From: Streptosporangiaceae bacterium
Lineage (GTDB): Bacteria; Actinomycetota; Actinomycetes; Streptosporangiales; Streptosporangiaceae
Length of the DNA: 32,838 nt
NCBI GenBank assembly: GCA_025964715.1
Contig: JAOPYH010000351.1
Span: 1-32,838, forward strand
Reading direction: 5' to 3'
Below are positions 12,527-21,287 of the stretch, one piece after another. The notes beneath the pieces are model-generated. The model was given only the letters and a program-made list of their open reading frames with translations, made no database searches and was not told the DNA's origin. Both the position numbers and the translations under genes were made by a program. The stretch's first letter is position 1, and each line of letters starts with the position of its first letter.

Positions 12527-13924
12527 TCAGCTAGTGGCGAGTCGGGTTCGGGCCGCCGCGATGCGGGCGAGTGTCGCGTCCCGCCCGATGACCTCCAGCG
12601 ACTCGAACAGCGGCAGGCCGACCGTACGCCCGGTGACCGCCACGCGCACCGGGGCCTGGGCCTTGCCCAGCTTGAGCCCATGGACGGCACCGACCTGCTC
12701 GAGCCGGGTCTTCAGCTCCTCGGCCTGCCAGGGCGTCTCGCGGTAGGCCTCCTCGGCACCGGCCAGGATCTCGTCCGCAGGGCCCTTCATGCCCTTGGCC
12801 CACGCGGCCTCGTCGAACACAGGCGCGTCGAGGAAGGCGAAGTCGACCAGGTCGGTGATCTCGGAGAGGACGCCCAGGCGGGTCTGCGCGAGGGGGGCCA
12901 GCTCGGCGAAGACCTCCGGGTCGTACTCCCACGGCGCCTCACCGAGCCATCGGCCGCACTCCTCGATGAAGCGCTCGACGGGCAGTGCCCGGATGTACTC
13001 ACCGTTGATCGCCCGCAGCTTCTTCACGTCGAAGAACGCCGGCGAGGCGTTGACGCTCTCGAGCCGGAACTCGTTCTCGATGTCGGCCCACGGGACGATC
13101 TCACGGTCCCCGGACGGCGCCCAGCCGAGCAGCATCAGGTAGTTGCGCATCGCGGCGGGGAGGTAGCCCTCCGCCTGGTAGTCCTCCAGCGCGACCTTGT
13201 CCCGCCGCTTCGAGAGCTTCTGCCGCTTCTCGTTGACGATCACCGGGACGTGCGCCCAGATGGGCGGCTCCGCACCGAGCGACTCCCAGAGCAGTTGCTG
13301 CTTGGGAGCGTTGGACAGGTGCTCCTCGCCGCGCACGACATGGGTGATGCCCTGGTCCATGTCATCGACGGCGTTGGCGAGCAGGAACGGCACCGAGCCG
13401 TCCGCCCGCGCGATCACGAAGTCCTCCAGCAGGGCGTTCTCGAAGATCGGCTCACCGCGGATCAGGTCCACGACGGTGGTCTTGCCGTCGTCGGGCGTAC
13501 GGAAGCGCACGGCACGGCCGTCGCCGGGACCTAGGCGGCGGTCCCGGCAGAAACCGTCGTAGCCCTTGTGCTGATCGCCGGTACGGGCGATCACCTCTTC
13601 GCGGGTGCAGCCGCAGTAGTAGGCCCGGCCCTGGTCCATGAGAGTCCGTACCGCCCGCTGGTGCTTCTCCGCTCCGGCGGACTGGAAGTACGGGCCTTCG
13701 TATTGCTCGTCGTCGATGCCGAGCCAGGCGAGCGCCCTGATGATCCCGTCGGTCCACTCCGGACTGTTGCGGGAGGCGTCGGTGTCCTCGATCCGCAGCA
13801 CCAGCGTGCCGCCGGACTGCCGGGCCATCACCCAGTTGAACAGCGCGGACCGCGCGCCGCCCACGTGGAACATGCCGGTAGGTGACGGCGCGAAACGTAC
13901 TCGGATCGAGGAGGAGGAAGGCAT
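12527..13924 (-). CDS. gltX: glutamyl-tRNA synthetase
   Basis: 465 residues, a class I synthetase that charges tRNA with glutamate. The HIGH-type motif is in [17 protein letters not shown], the KMSKS-type motif is KLSKR (the usual form in this enzyme group), and RIEDTD lies between them. A zinc-binding stretch is suggested by CGC...C around [10 protein letters not shown] and DGFCRDR. The C-terminal helical domain is complete. The start is ATG at 13924. It is 16 bases downstream of the maleylpyruvate isomerase-like gene on the same strand and probably shares its transcript. Confidence 0.96.
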   Translation of the reverse strand: MPSSSSIRVRFAPSPTGMFHVGGARSALFNWVMARQSGGTLVLRIEDTDASRNSPEWTDGIIRALAWLGIDDEQYEGPYFQSAGAEKHQRAVRTLMDQGRAYYCGCTREEVIARTGDQHKGYDGFCRDRRLGPGDGRAVRFRTPDDGKTTVVDLIRGEPIFENALLEDFVIARADGSVPFLLANAVDDMDQGITHVVRGEEHLSNAPKQQLLWESLGAEPPIWAHVPVIVNEKRQKLSKRRDKVALEDYQAEGYLPAAMRNYLMLLGWAPSGDREIVPWADIENEFRLESVNASPAFFDVKKLRAINGEYIRALPVERFIEECGRWLGEAPWEYDPEVFAELAPLAQTRLGVLSEITDLVDFAFLDAPVFDEAAWAKGMKGPADEILAGAEEAYRETPWQAEELKTRLEQVGAVHGLKLGKAQAPVRVAVTGRTVGLPLFESLEVIGRDATLARIAAARTRLATS

Positions 13925-13940
13925 GGCCCAAGCCTATGGC

Positions 13941-14534
13941 TCAGGGAGTCCAGTTCGGATCGCGGCCCGCCAGCCCGAGGGCGCGGTCGAGGGGCGGCGC
14001 CGTCTCCGGCACGGCGACCTCCGGTCCGAAGACCTTGAACTGGCGCGCCTGGTCGGCCATCAGGGCGATCCGGTCGTGCAGTCCCTGGGCCAGGTCGTCG
14101 CCGATCTGGAAGTCGGCTCCCGTGCTCTTGCTGAGATCCCAGCCGTGCAGAAGGAATTCCGCGAACAGGAGCCCGCCGATGAAGTTCGCCGGCATCTCCC
14201 CGGCGCCGGTCAGACCCGCGGCGCCCTCCCAGGCCGCCGGGTCGCGCCACGCCTGAGCCGTACGCCGCGCCTCGGTGGCGTATCGGTCGGCCCAATCCGG
14301 GTGCCGCGTGACGTCGTCGCCCTCCCCCGGCCCCGCGGGGCCCTCGACCGGCTCCTTGCGGGCGGCGTACTGCGCGCGCTCACCGGTCCAGAAGGCGAAA
14401 TGGTTCATCAGCGCCCGCACGTCGTAGTCCGTGCAGGGCGTGGGTGCGCCGAGCCGGTGCGGTTCGACGGTACGTACGGCCGCGATGGCCGCCTCCGCCG
14501 CCTCGGTCATCAGGTCACGCAGTTCGGTCGCCAT
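13941..14534 (-). CDS. maleylpyruvate isomerase-like (MDMPI/TIGR03086-type) protein
   Basis: 197 residues of the DinB-like four-helix family named after mycothiol-dependent maleylpyruvate isomerase. Seen in the sequence are [15 protein letters not shown] near residue 31-45 and [10 protein letters not shown] near 139; the histidines of such segments bind a divalent metal in the family. Substrates of most members are unknown and may involve mycothiol adducts. The ATG at 14534 is preferred because GGAGA lies six bases upstream; an ATG twelve bases earlier lacks a ribosome site. It is divergent from the Nudix gene across 108 bases and precedes gltX closely. Confidence 0.78.
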   Translation of the reverse strand: MATELRDLMTEAAEAAIAAVRTVEPHRLGAPTPCTDYDVRALMNHFAFWTGERAQYAARKEPVEGPAGPGEGDDVTRHPDWADRYATEARRTAQAWRDPAAWEGAAGLTGAGEMPANFIGGLLFAEFLLHGWDLSKSTGADFQIGDDLAQGLHDRIALMADQARQFKVFGPEVAVPETAPPLDRALGLAGRDPNWTP

Positions 14535-14642
14535 CGGGGTCTCCATGGGGCGTCTCGGGTCATCCGGCACCGGATCGGAACGCCACCGTACAGTCCTCCG
14601 TCCGCGCGTGACCGCGAAGGCCGCACCTGACAAGATCAGGTC

Positions 14643-15281
14643 ATGACATCCGATCCGCCACCGGTGCCGGAGAGCCTGTCCGCGTTCCGCATGGCCGTGA
14701 GGGACAGGTTGAACGCCTTCACTCCCACGACCGTCGATCACACCCCCGGGATCCGGCGTGCGGCTGTCGTCGTCTGCGTGCTGGAGCGCGAGGGCGTGCC
14801 GGGTGTCGTGGTGATCAGGCGTGCGTACCGCGGTCGCAACGCCGGACAGTGGGGCCTGCCCGGCGGCAGCCTCGACGAGGGGGAGACCCCGGTCCGCGCC
14901 GCGCTCCGGGAACTCCACGAGGAGATCGGCCTGCGGGTCGATACGGGCGACGTGCTCGGCAGGCTCGACGACTTCCCGGCCGCCTCCGGCTTCGCCATCA
15001 CGCCGATCGTCGTCGCCGCGACGGATCCGGGCCCGATCGCCCCCAACCCGGACGAGGTCCACTCCGTCCATTTCGTCGAGCTGGAACGGCTCGTGGCCCC
15101 GGACGCCGCGCGCTGGGTCCCGCAACTGGACGGCGGCCGGCTGCTGCAGCTCAGGCTGCGGGAGGACATGGTGATCCACGCCCCGACCGGCGCCATGCTG
15201 TGGCAGTTCCGCGAGGTGGTTCTGCTGGGCCGGGAGGCTCGCGTCGCCGGATTCCTCCAGCCGGACTGGACCCACCGCTGA
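14643..15281 (+). CDS. Nudix hydrolase
   Basis: 212 residues with a canonical Nudix box, beginning GGSLDEGE and ending RELHEEIGL, at about residues 76-98. Nudix enzymes cleave nucleoside diphosphates linked to another group. The N-terminal helical extension and the total length resemble CoA/ADP-ribose-type pyrophosphatases, but the substrate cannot be decided. No Shine-Dalgarno sequence is evident; CAAGAT ends six bases before the ATG at 14643, so the message may be leaderless. Its stop lies 15 bases from that of the convergent HAD-like gene. Confidence 0.82.
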   Translation: MTSDPPPVPESLSAFRMAVRDRLNAFTPTTVDHTPGIRRAAVVVCVLEREGVPGVVVIRRAYRGRNAGQWGLPGGSLDEGETPVRAALRELHEEIGLRVDTGDVLGRLDDFPAASGFAITPIVVAATDPGPIAPNPDEVHSVHFVELERLVAPDAARWVPQLDGGRLLQLRLREDMVIHAPTGAMLWQFREVVLLGREARVAGFLQPDWTHR

Positions 15282-15296
15282 CCGGATATATCGGGG

Positions 15297-15794
15297 TCAG
15301 CGCCCGGTCAGCCAGGCGCGGGCCCGGTCGAGGTGGTCCTCGGTGAGCCCGATCAGCGGGTCCACGGACACCAGCAGATGCTCTCCGAGGCCCTGTTCGG
15401 TCAACAGGCAGTCGGTGACGTCCGGCTCGTCCTCGAACCAGACGAACGGCCGCTTTCCGGCCCATAGGGCGACGTTCCTGGCCTTCCACGCTCCGAGCGA
15501 CAGCTCCGATCCATGCGGGCGCGGTGGGATCGGGACGTAGGGCAGCGCCGGCAGACCCAGGCGGGGTGCGATCCAGTCGTTGGCGTGCGCGCACCAGTAG
15601 CTGGCCCAGACCAGCTCGGTGCCGGTGTCGGCGGTGAGCCGCCGCAGCGACTCCCCGTGACCGGCGTTGAGCCAGAGCTGGTAGGTCACCCCCTGTGGAC
15701 GCACCCGGTGCCGCCGGTAGCCGTAGTCTGCCCGGCGCACTGGGTTCAGGACGCCGTCGACGTCCAGCAGCACGGCGGGACTACGGTGCGCCAT
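15297..15794 (-). CDS. HAD-like protein
   Basis: 165 residues. The HAD motif I is LLDVDGVLNP near the N-terminus, with both aspartates (nucleophile and acid/base). LVWASYWCAHAN is in the position of motif II, where this group has Trp-rich sequence, and FEDEPDVTD supplies the late acidic residues. The compact size with no cap domain suggests a small phosphatase or a non-enzymatic HAD fold. Similar proteins are common in actinobacteria and uncharacterised. The start is ATG at 15794, seven bases after a possible -10 box. Confidence 0.65.
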   Translation of the reverse strand: MAHRSPAVLLDVDGVLNPVRRADYGYRRHRVRPQGVTYQLWLNAGHGESLRRLTADTGTELVWASYWCAHANDWIAPRLGLPALPYVPIPPRPHGSELSLGAWKARNVALWAGKRPFVWFEDEPDVTDCLLTEQGLGEHLLVSVDPLIGLTEDHLDRARAWLTGR

Positions 15795-15807
15795 GTCTTG
15801 GACCGTA
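15795..15807 (-). promoter_or_regulatory. possible leaderless -10 element of the HAD-like gene
   Basis: On the minus strand TACGGT (15807-15802) ends seven bases before the ATG at 15794. It fits TANNNT, and no ribosome site separates it from the start codon. The -35 region is not convincing. Confidence 0.3.
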
Positions 15808-15958
15808 CGGCAAGAGGCGCGAACTATGAAAGCCCCCTCACCGTCGGGATGAGCCCGCGCGAGCGGGGTGGCGACGGCCGATCATGGAACTTGTTAGGCT
15901 CCGCTCCGACTCCTGACCTGCCAGGCGTCCTTGCACACCGGGGAAGGGCGAACCGGCC

Positions 15959-16897
15959 ATGGCCGACATCGCGGTGATCGGCGAAGCCGTGGCCGACGCG
16001 TTGCTATCGCCCGGGCAGGACGCGCGAGCGGGCATCCTGGATCTTCGAGTACGACCGGGTGGCAGCCCGGTCAACACCGCCGTCGCCCTCGGCCGGCTGG
16101 GCACCCCGACGCTTTTCTTCGGCCGCCTGGCGTCCGGCCCGTTCGGCGAGCTTTTCCGCGAGCATCTGCGCGGATCGCGGGTGGACCTGTCTGGCTGCGT
16201 CAGTGCGGCAGAGCAGGCGACCCTCGCCGTCGCCGCCATCGACGCGCGCGGTCAGGCCGCCTATGAGTTCTACGCGGACGGAACGGCCGACTGGCAGTGG
16301 ACCCGCGAAGAGCTGTTCGGCCGCGTACCGGCCGGTGTGTCCTGCGTGCACACCGGTTCACTCGCGCTGGCGCTGGAACCCGGGGGCCCGCTGATCGAGG
16401 AGCTTCTCCAGGCGCTCCGGCCACAGTCCACGATCTCCATCGACCCGAACCTGCGGCCCCGGCTCATCCCGCCGCAGACCTACCGGAACCGGATCCGGCG
16501 CTGGGCCGGCCTCGCCGACCTCCTGCGGCTCAGCGATGAAGATCTCGGGAACCTGTGTCCGGGCGCGGAGGCGGAGCGGGTATGCGACGAGTGGCACGAC
16601 GAAGGTGTACGGCTCGTCATCATCACACAGGGCGCCGAGGGCGCCCTCGCGTCTCTCGACGGCACGCGGATCACCGTGCCGGCCGTGGAGATAGAACCGG
16701 TCGACACCGTGGGCGCCGGCGACGCCTTCACCGCGGGGCTTCTGCACTTCCTGGCCCAGGGCGGCCATCTCGGCGGACGGCTGACGGGCCTCACCGCCGA
16801 GGACGTACGGGAGGCGATGGCGTTCGGCGCTCGGGTCGCCGCGCAGACCTGCACGGTGGCGGGCGCGGATCCGCCCTGGGGGGACCTGCTCGCCTGA
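15959..16897 (+). CDS. PfkB-family sugar kinase (fructokinase-like)
   Basis: 312 residues of the ribokinase/PfkB family. The sugar-binding N-terminal signature is PGGSPVNTAVALGRLG near residue 33-48, and the C-terminal signature DTVGAGDAFTAG contains the catalytic aspartate and the anion hole. It should phosphorylate a sugar, most like fructose or 2-keto-3-deoxygluconate by overall similarity; the exact substrate is not decidable. GGGGAAGGG lies upstream of the ATG at 15959, slightly far but usable. The gene stands alone with no transport or regulator gene next to it. Confidence 0.85.
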   Translation: MADIAVIGEAVADALLSPGQDARAGILDLRVRPGGSPVNTAVALGRLGTPTLFFGRLASGPFGELFREHLRGSRVDLSGCVSAAEQATLAVAAIDARGQAAYEFYADGTADWQWTREELFGRVPAGVSCVHTGSLALALEPGGPLIEELLQALRPQSTISIDPNLRPRLIPPQTYRNRIRRWAGLADLLRLSDEDLGNLCPGAEAERVCDEWHDEGVRLVIITQGAEGALASLDGTRITVPAVEIEPVDTVGAGDAFTAGLLHFLAQGGHLGGRLTGLTAEDVREAMAFGARVAAQTCTVAGADPPWGDLLA

Positions 16898-16939
16898 ACG
16901 GGCCGATTGAACGGGCCGACGGGCCATCGGGCAAAAAAA

Positions 16940-16980
16940 CTCGCGGCGTCTCCCTCCCCGGGGGGTGGAGACGCCGCGAG
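16940..16980 (-). terminator. rho-independent terminator of the RlpA-like gene
   Basis: A perfect 14-bp stem (CTCGCGGCGTCTCC at 16940-16953 with GGAGACGCCGCGAG at 16967-16980) is followed on the minus strand by seven T residues (16939-16933). The T run gives its direction: it ends the minus-strand gene at 17008. It may also stop the PfkB transcript coming from the other side. Confidence 0.9.
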
Positions 16981-17007
16981 CCTGTGTAGAGGGCTATGCG
17001 ATCAGGC

Positions 17008-17670
17008 TCAGTTGCCCATCGCGAGGTCGTAGCCCGTGCCCGAGCTGCGGTAGACGCTGCCCGAACCCATCTTCAGAACCTGGAAATGCACCGTGACCGA
17101 GTTCTCCCGAGCACCGGTGAAGTCGGCCATCATCTTCTCCGACAGGTCGAGGATCGCGGGCGGGGTGTGCTGCGAGACCGCCCACTCGGCCGGCCCGAAG
17201 TCCTCCACCACGCCCACGGTGCTCTGGCCGTTGTAGGTGATCTGGACCTTGGTGCCCAGCGGCCAGTAGGGGCTGGCGAGCGTGGCATAGCGCATCGGCT
17301 TGCCGGAGGCGGTGGACGGGTCCCAGAAGGAGGTGGCTGTGGCCCGGCCGGAGGGCAGCCCGCTGACCGCCTTTACCGACTTGTTGAGCTTGGACCGCTT
17401 CGACCGCGACGCCTTCTTCTTCTCATGAGCGCTCTTCTCGCCGTGAGAGCTCTTCGCACCCGCGGCCGAGAACGACTCGGAGGCGGTGTCCTTACCGGCT
17501 TTCGCCGCCGTCGCCGAAGCGTTGGCAGACACGGTGCCGGAGGGCGATGCTACTGCGGCGGAGTGAACGGTACCGGCCACGGCCGTCGCCGCAAGACCAG
17601 TAGCCAATGCACCGGCGGCCACGGCACTCGTGACGGCCGTCACAACGGCATTCCTCGTTCGCTTCTCCAT
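17008..17670 (-). CDS. secreted RlpA-like double-psi beta-barrel protein
   Basis: 220 residues. A signal peptide covers about 1-33 (KRTR followed by an Ala-rich hydrophobic stretch). A disordered linker with a very basic segment (KKKASRSKRSK at about 84-94) could bind anionic cell-wall polymers. The C-terminal domain at about 110-200 resembles RlpA: LGTKVQITYNGQS, VVEDFGP at 154-160 and DLSEKMMADF at 175-184. RlpA-type barrels bind or cleave peptidoglycan; whether this one is a lytic transglycosylase is unknown. The ATG at 17670 is preceded by GAAGGGAAG. A strong terminator follows the gene and a long leader precedes it, pointing to RNA-level control. Confidence 0.75.
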   Translation of the reverse strand: MEKRTRNAVVTAVTSAVAAGALATGLAATAVAGTVHSAAVASPSGTVSANASATAAKAGKDTASESFSAAGAKSSHGEKSAHEKKKASRSKRSKLNKSVKAVSGLPSGRATATSFWDPSTASGKPMRYATLASPYWPLGTKVQITYNGQSTVGVVEDFGPAEWAVSQHTPPAILDLSEKMMADFTGARENSVTVHFQVLKMGSGSVYRSSGTGYDLAMGN

Positions 17671-17890
17671 GAACTTCCCTTCGGTTAGGTGAGTTGCGCA
17701 GCGCTTCACACACACAGGTCATGGGAACTGGGTGGCGAAACGGCCGAGCTCGTCTCTGGGCAGCCGTCACTTGTGCCTGCGAGACGATGTCGGAGGCTCG
17801 GTTATGTGCCTTCTCCCGGGCATCAAAGGCCGCGCATCTCCCCAGGAATGGGACATGGCACGACCACTTGATGTGAATAGGGGTTGAGTG
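17671..17890 (-). promoter_or_regulatory. long, potentially structured 5' leader of the RlpA-like gene
   Basis: On the minus strand CCGAGC, an 8-base bulge and TCGTCTC pair with a contiguous GAGACGAGCTCGG, giving a 13-bp interrupted helix around 17737-17805. Upstream, GTGCC and GGCAC can enclose further stems. Cell-wall hydrolase genes of actinobacteria are often under a c-di-AMP (ydaO) riboswitch. A partial resemblance exists in order (GGTCG, GGGGA, CTCGCAGGC), but the conserved CAGCTAAC core is not found, so this is not called as ydaO. Confidence 0.35.
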
Positions 17891-18180
17891 CGGGAGATCA
17901 CGGATCCGGGCGTTAAAACCATGCATGATCGCGGTTTAAACGATCAGGATCGGGGGGTATGTGCATCCCCGCATGGAGGGCGGGAACAGGACGGCTATGC
18001 GATCTTGGGTTTTACTTACTTGGCGTGTTCTTTGCCCTGGCTGGAGTCGAATATACACATGCTTGGCACATAACGGACGAATCACGCAAAGCGCTTGGTA
18101 GATCTTTTAGCTTTCGCTATGCAGCATCAGCCCCGGCTGTATCCCCCAGTCACAGCCGTTTCTCTGACACCATTACCGGC
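17891..18180. other. AT-richer divergent intergenic region
   Basis: The stretch between the leader and the permease start falls to about 45-47% GC (27 of 60 at 18001-18060 and 28 of 60 at 18061-18120) in a 70% GC neighbourhood. It holds a near-perfect inverted repeat (GTTAAAACC at 17912-17920 and GGTTTAAAC at 17933-17941, one mismatch) that may be an operator. TTGGTA (18095-18100), 17 bases, TATGCA (18118-18123) is a weak plus-strand promoter candidate. The open frame here reading into the permease gene looks non-coding. Confidence 0.4.
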
Positions 18181-19215
18181 ATGGCAGACGGACCCACCGT
18201 GCGCATCAAGCGCGAGGACGAGTTGCTCCCTCCCCCGGACTCGGGGCGGCGCGACAGCGCGGTGACAGCGAGGATCCGGGCCCTGTGGGGCTTCGCGGCG
18301 ATCGTCCTCGTGCTGGTGGCGGGCCGGATCTGGGTGGCTCCCTGGGTCCACCTCAGATCATTGGACGCCTGGGCCACTGTGTTCGTGGCCATCTGCGTAC
18401 AGGCCCTGCCGTTCCTGGTCTTCGGGGTGACGCTGTCCGCGGCTATCACCGCGTTCGTCCCGGCCTCGTTCTTCAACCGGGTGCTTCCCCGCCGGCCCGC
18501 GGCGGCCGTACCGGTCGCCGGGATCGTGGGCGCCGTACTCCCCGGCTGCGAGTGCGCGTCCGTCCCGGTCGCCGGCGGCCTCATGGCGCGAGGGGTCGCC
18601 CCCTCGGCGGCCCTGACGTTCCTGCTGGCCGCGCCCGCCATCAATCCGGTGGTGCTGGTCGCCACCGCCGTGGCCTTCCCCCGGAACCCCGAGATGGTGC
18701 TGGGGCGCTTCCTTGCCTCGATCATCGTGGCCGTGCTCGCCGGGTGGCTGTGGCTGCGATTCGGCAAGGGGGACTGGCTGAAGATCCCGGCGCGCCCGCA
18801 TGGAGACGGCGTCGGCCGGGGGGAACGGTTCCGTCAGGCGATGCGGCACGACATCATGCACGCGGGCGGGTTCCTGGTCGTGGGCGGGATCGCCGCCGCC
18901 ACCATCAATGTGATCGTCCCGGCTGACTGGATCTCCGGCCTCGCAGGGATCTCGTGGCTCTCCATACTCACCCTCGCGGTGCTGGCCGTGCTCATGTCCA
19001 TCTGCTCGGAGGCCGACGCTTTCGTCGCGGCGAGCCTGACGCAGTTCTCCCCCACCGCCAAGCTCGCCTTCCTCGTCGTGGGTCCGATGGTGGACCTCAA
19101 GCTGATCGCGTTGCAGTCGGGGCTCTTCGGCCCCCGTTTCGCCCTGCGGTTCGTCCCGCTGACCTTCGTGCTCGCCATCACGGTGAGCGCACTCATCGGA
19201 TGGGGGTTGTTGTGA
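18181..19215 (+). CDS. UPF0718/DUF318-family permease
   Basis: 344 residues with about eight hydrophobic segments, a COG0701-type permease. The conserved GAVLPGCECASVPV motif, with a CxC pair in a membrane helix, and the later SICSEADAFVAASL are family hallmarks. Relatives include Bacillus YcgR and arsenic-related permeases; transport substrates are mostly unproven. The ATG at 18181 is chosen because coding character and the charged N-terminus begin there; the frame upstream is AT-rich and non-coding. No ribosome site is visible. The stop overlaps the GTG of the next gene (GTGA at 19212-19215), so the two are translationally coupled. Confidence 0.85.
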   Translation: MADGPTVRIKREDELLPPPDSGRRDSAVTARIRALWGFAAIVLVLVAGRIWVAPWVHLRSLDAWATVFVAICVQALPFLVFGVTLSAAITAFVPASFFNRVLPRRPAAAVPVAGIVGAVLPGCECASVPVAGGLMARGVAPSAALTFLLAAPAINPVVLVATAVAFPRNPEMVLGRFLASIIVAVLAGWLWLRFGKGDWLKIPARPHGDGVGRGERFRQAMRHDIMHAGGFLVVGGIAAATINVIVPADWISGLAGISWLSILTLAVLAVLMSICSEADAFVAASLTQFSPTAKLAFLVVGPMVDLKLIALQSGLFGPRFALRFVPLTFVLAITVSALIGWGLL

Positions 19216-19958
19216 CCAAGGTGACCCAGAACCTGCTGCTGATCCTGGTCGGGGCCGCAGTGCTGTGGATCACGGTGGCCACCGACGAGTACCTGAACTA
19301 CGTCAAGCCCGGCTTCCGCTTCCTGCTGGTGGCGGCGGCGGTGGCGCTGATCGCGCTGGGTTCGGTAGGCGTACGCAAGGAGGGGCGCGAGGCCGCTCGC
19401 CCGCTCACGGGGCAGAAGGACGAGCACGGCCACGACCATGGCCGCGGACCGCGGGTGGCCTGGCTGCTCTGCCTTCCCGCTTTTACGATCTTTCTCATCG
19501 CGCCCCCCGCCCTGGGCTCGTTCACCGCCTCGCGGGGCACGGCGAGATCGGCCGTGCCCGCCCGCCAGCCGGACGAGGGGTTCGGCCCGCTCAAGTCGCG
19601 CTCCGGAGGCGCGCCGGTCGAGATGACGCTGGGCGAGTTCATCGGGCGCTCCTTCGAGGCCCAGACCGGGGATCCGTCGCGGCTCAAGGGCTTTCCCGTC
19701 AAGCTGACCGGCTTCGCCACGCCTAGGACAAAGGGCGGCTGGTACCTCAGCCGGCTCCGGATGGCCTGCTGTGCTGGAGACGCGATCGCCCTGCGGGTGA
19801 TGGTCCAAAATGCCCCAGCACCACGCCCGGACGCCTGGGTTCAGGTCATCGGCACCTGGATGCCACCCACGACCGGCACCGTGTCCACGGGCGTACACGA
19901 GCTCTCGGCGTCGACCGTGCAGCCGATCAAGAAGCCGCGCAACCCGTACGAAAGCTGA
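19212..19958 (+). CDS. TIGR03943/DUF1980-family membrane-associated protein
   Basis: 248 residues. Three hydrophobic segments (LLLILVGAAVLWITVA, LLVAAAVALIALGSVGV and AWLLCLPAFTIFLIAP) and a large outer or soluble C-terminal domain. A histidine-rich loop DEHGHDHG lies between segments two and three and could bind zinc or another metal. The C-terminal domain contains RMACCAGDAIALRV, a conserved Cys-Cys segment. In Bacillus the orthologous pair ycgR-ycgQ is repressed by Zur, which links these proteins to zinc limitation. The GTG at 19212 overlaps the permease stop by four bases. Confidence 0.82.
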   Translation: MTKVTQNLLLILVGAAVLWITVATDEYLNYVKPGFRFLLVAAAVALIALGSVGVRKEGREAARPLTGQKDEHGHDHGRGPRVAWLLCLPAFTIFLIAPPALGSFTASRGTARSAVPARQPDEGFGPLKSRSGGAPVEMTLGEFIGRSFEAQTGDPSRLKGFPVKLTGFATPRTKGGWYLSRLRMACCAGDAIALRVMVQNAPAPRPDAWVQVIGTWMPPTTGTVSTGVHELSASTVQPIKKPRNPYES

Positions 19959-20010
19959 CCCCAGCCGGTGAGCGGCCTGCACATGTGAACACCCGTCCGG
20001 GTGAAGACCC

Positions 20011-20040
20011 TTGTCCCAGGCCACGGCGAGTCGGTATACA
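20011..20040 (+). promoter_or_regulatory. sigma-70-type promoter
   Basis: TTGTCC (20011-20016) and TATACA (20035-20040) are separated by 18 bases. Transcription would begin near 20047, about 42 bases before the amidohydrolase ATG. Confidence 0.5.
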
Positions 20041-20088
20041 TCGAATCGCAGCCACGAGACCACAACCAATCTGGGACCTGGACGCGGA

Positions 20089-20958
20089 ATGACGCCGGTC
20101 GTCGACGCGCACCACCATGTGTGGGATCTCTCCGTACGCGATCAAGAGTGGATCGCCGGAGAGGCGATGGCGCCGCTGCGTCGTAACTTCTGCCTCGCAG
20201 ACCTGCGCCGGGAGACCGCGGCCTCTGGCGTGCACGCGACGATCCTGGTGCAGACAGTGACCGTGGCGGAGGAGACGCCCGAATTCCTGGCGCTGGCGGC
20301 CTCGGACCACCTGGTGGCCGGAGTGGTCGGCTGGGTGGATCTGACCGGGCCCGACGTAGCCCGGAGGCTCGCGGAACTGCGATCCCTGCCCGGTGGAGAC
20401 CGTCTGGTCGGGGTGCGGCACCAGGTGCAGGCCGAGCCGGATCCCGACTGGCTGTGCCGAGCGGATGTGCTTCGCGGCTTGGGCGCGCTGACCGACGCAC
20501 ACCTTACCTATGACCTCCTTACCTTGCCGCACCAGCTCCCGGCCGCCCTTCGCGCCGCCACTGCCCTTCCGGAGCTGACCTTCGTCGTTGATCATCTGTC
20601 CAAGCCGCCGATCGCCACCGGGGAGCTCGAACCCTGGGCAGACCGGCTCCGCGCCCTCGCCCGGTGTCCTAACGTCGTGTGCAAGCTGTCCGGAATGGTG
20701 ACCGAGGCGAACTGGCACAGCTGGAAGGTCGCGGACCTGCGGCCGTATGCCGACGTCGTGCTGGAGGCCTTCGGCCCCGAGCGTGTGATGTTCGGCTCCG
20801 ACTGGCCCGTGTGCCTGCTGGCCGGCTCATACGGCCAGGTGGTGGAGGCGGCGCGGACTCTCACGGCCGGGCTCTCGGCCGCTGAACGTGCAGCGGTGTT
20901 CGGTGGCACAGCGGCTCGCGTCTACGGCCTGAAGTCCTCCGGCGGGCAGGCCCACTGA
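20089..20958 (+). CDS. amidohydrolase family protein (L-fuconolactonase-like)
   Basis: 289 residues of the COG3618 TIM-barrel amidohydrolases. Metal ligands of the HxH type are in VVDAHHHVW (His8 and His10). Further conserved segments are TVAEETPEFLALA, GVRHQVQ, FVVDHLSKPP with the third histidine, VVCKLSGM, and the C-terminal MFGSDWPVC with the catalytic aspartate. Relatives hydrolyse lactones such as fuconolactone or 2-pyrone-4,6-dicarboxylate. The ATG at 20089 is used because the barrel begins directly after it; the longer frame starting at 20011 overlaps the promoter. No sugar-catabolic neighbours are present, so the substrate is open. Confidence 0.82.
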   Translation: MTPVVDAHHHVWDLSVRDQEWIAGEAMAPLRRNFCLADLRRETAASGVHATILVQTVTVAEETPEFLALAASDHLVAGVVGWVDLTGPDVARRLAELRSLPGGDRLVGVRHQVQAEPDPDWLCRADVLRGLGALTDAHLTYDLLTLPHQLPAALRAATALPELTFVVDHLSKPPIATGELEPWADRLRALARCPNVVCKLSGMVTEANWHSWKVADLRPYADVVLEAFGPERVMFGSDWPVCLLAGSYGQVVEAARTLTAGLSAAERAAVFGGTAARVYGLKSSGGQAH

Positions 20959-20990
20959 CCTCCTCGGCGCCGGCCGTACAACCCTGTGGC

Positions 20991-21242
20991 CGGTCACCCG
21001 CCGTCGCTGCCACGTCCGGGACGGCTCTGGGACACGCCTCGCTGGTGGTGGACCCGGTCCACCGGAGCGGCCGGATGGCCGGAATCTTGATCTCACCGGC
21101 CGCTCGCGGCCGCGGACTCGGTGCGGCACTCGTCAACGCTGTACTCGACGTCGCCTTCGAGGAACTGCAGCTGCACCGCGTCGGCCTCGGCGTCTTCCGG
21201 CACAACGCCACGGCGATCGGACTCTACGAAGGACTCGGCTTC
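20991..21242 (+). pseudogene. remnant of a GNAT acetyltransferase gene
   Basis: One frame encodes a recognisable GNAT core: GHASLVVDP, then MAGILISPAARGRGLGAALV with the acetyl-CoA loop (RGRGLG), and NATAIGLYEGLGF. The usual N-terminal half is missing, no start codon with a ribosome site is present, and similarity stops at about 21242, shortly before the 3' end of the HNH gene. It is read as a fragment cut on both sides. A functional minimal protein from the GTG at 21045 is possible but unlikely. Confidence 0.7.
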
Positions 21243-21287
21243 CCGGAGCTCCACCCGGCTGACCGGCGCCAGGGAGACCTCCGCCGA

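Noticed and set aside
17671..17890. Clean ydaO-type c-di-AMP riboswitch
   Set aside because: Only scattered short matches in the right order; the conserved CAGCTAAC core is missing. Kept as a structured leader of unknown class.
18001..18180. Zur operator before the permease
   Set aside because: No palindrome resembling the actinobacterial Zur box (TGAAAATGATTTTCA type) was seen.
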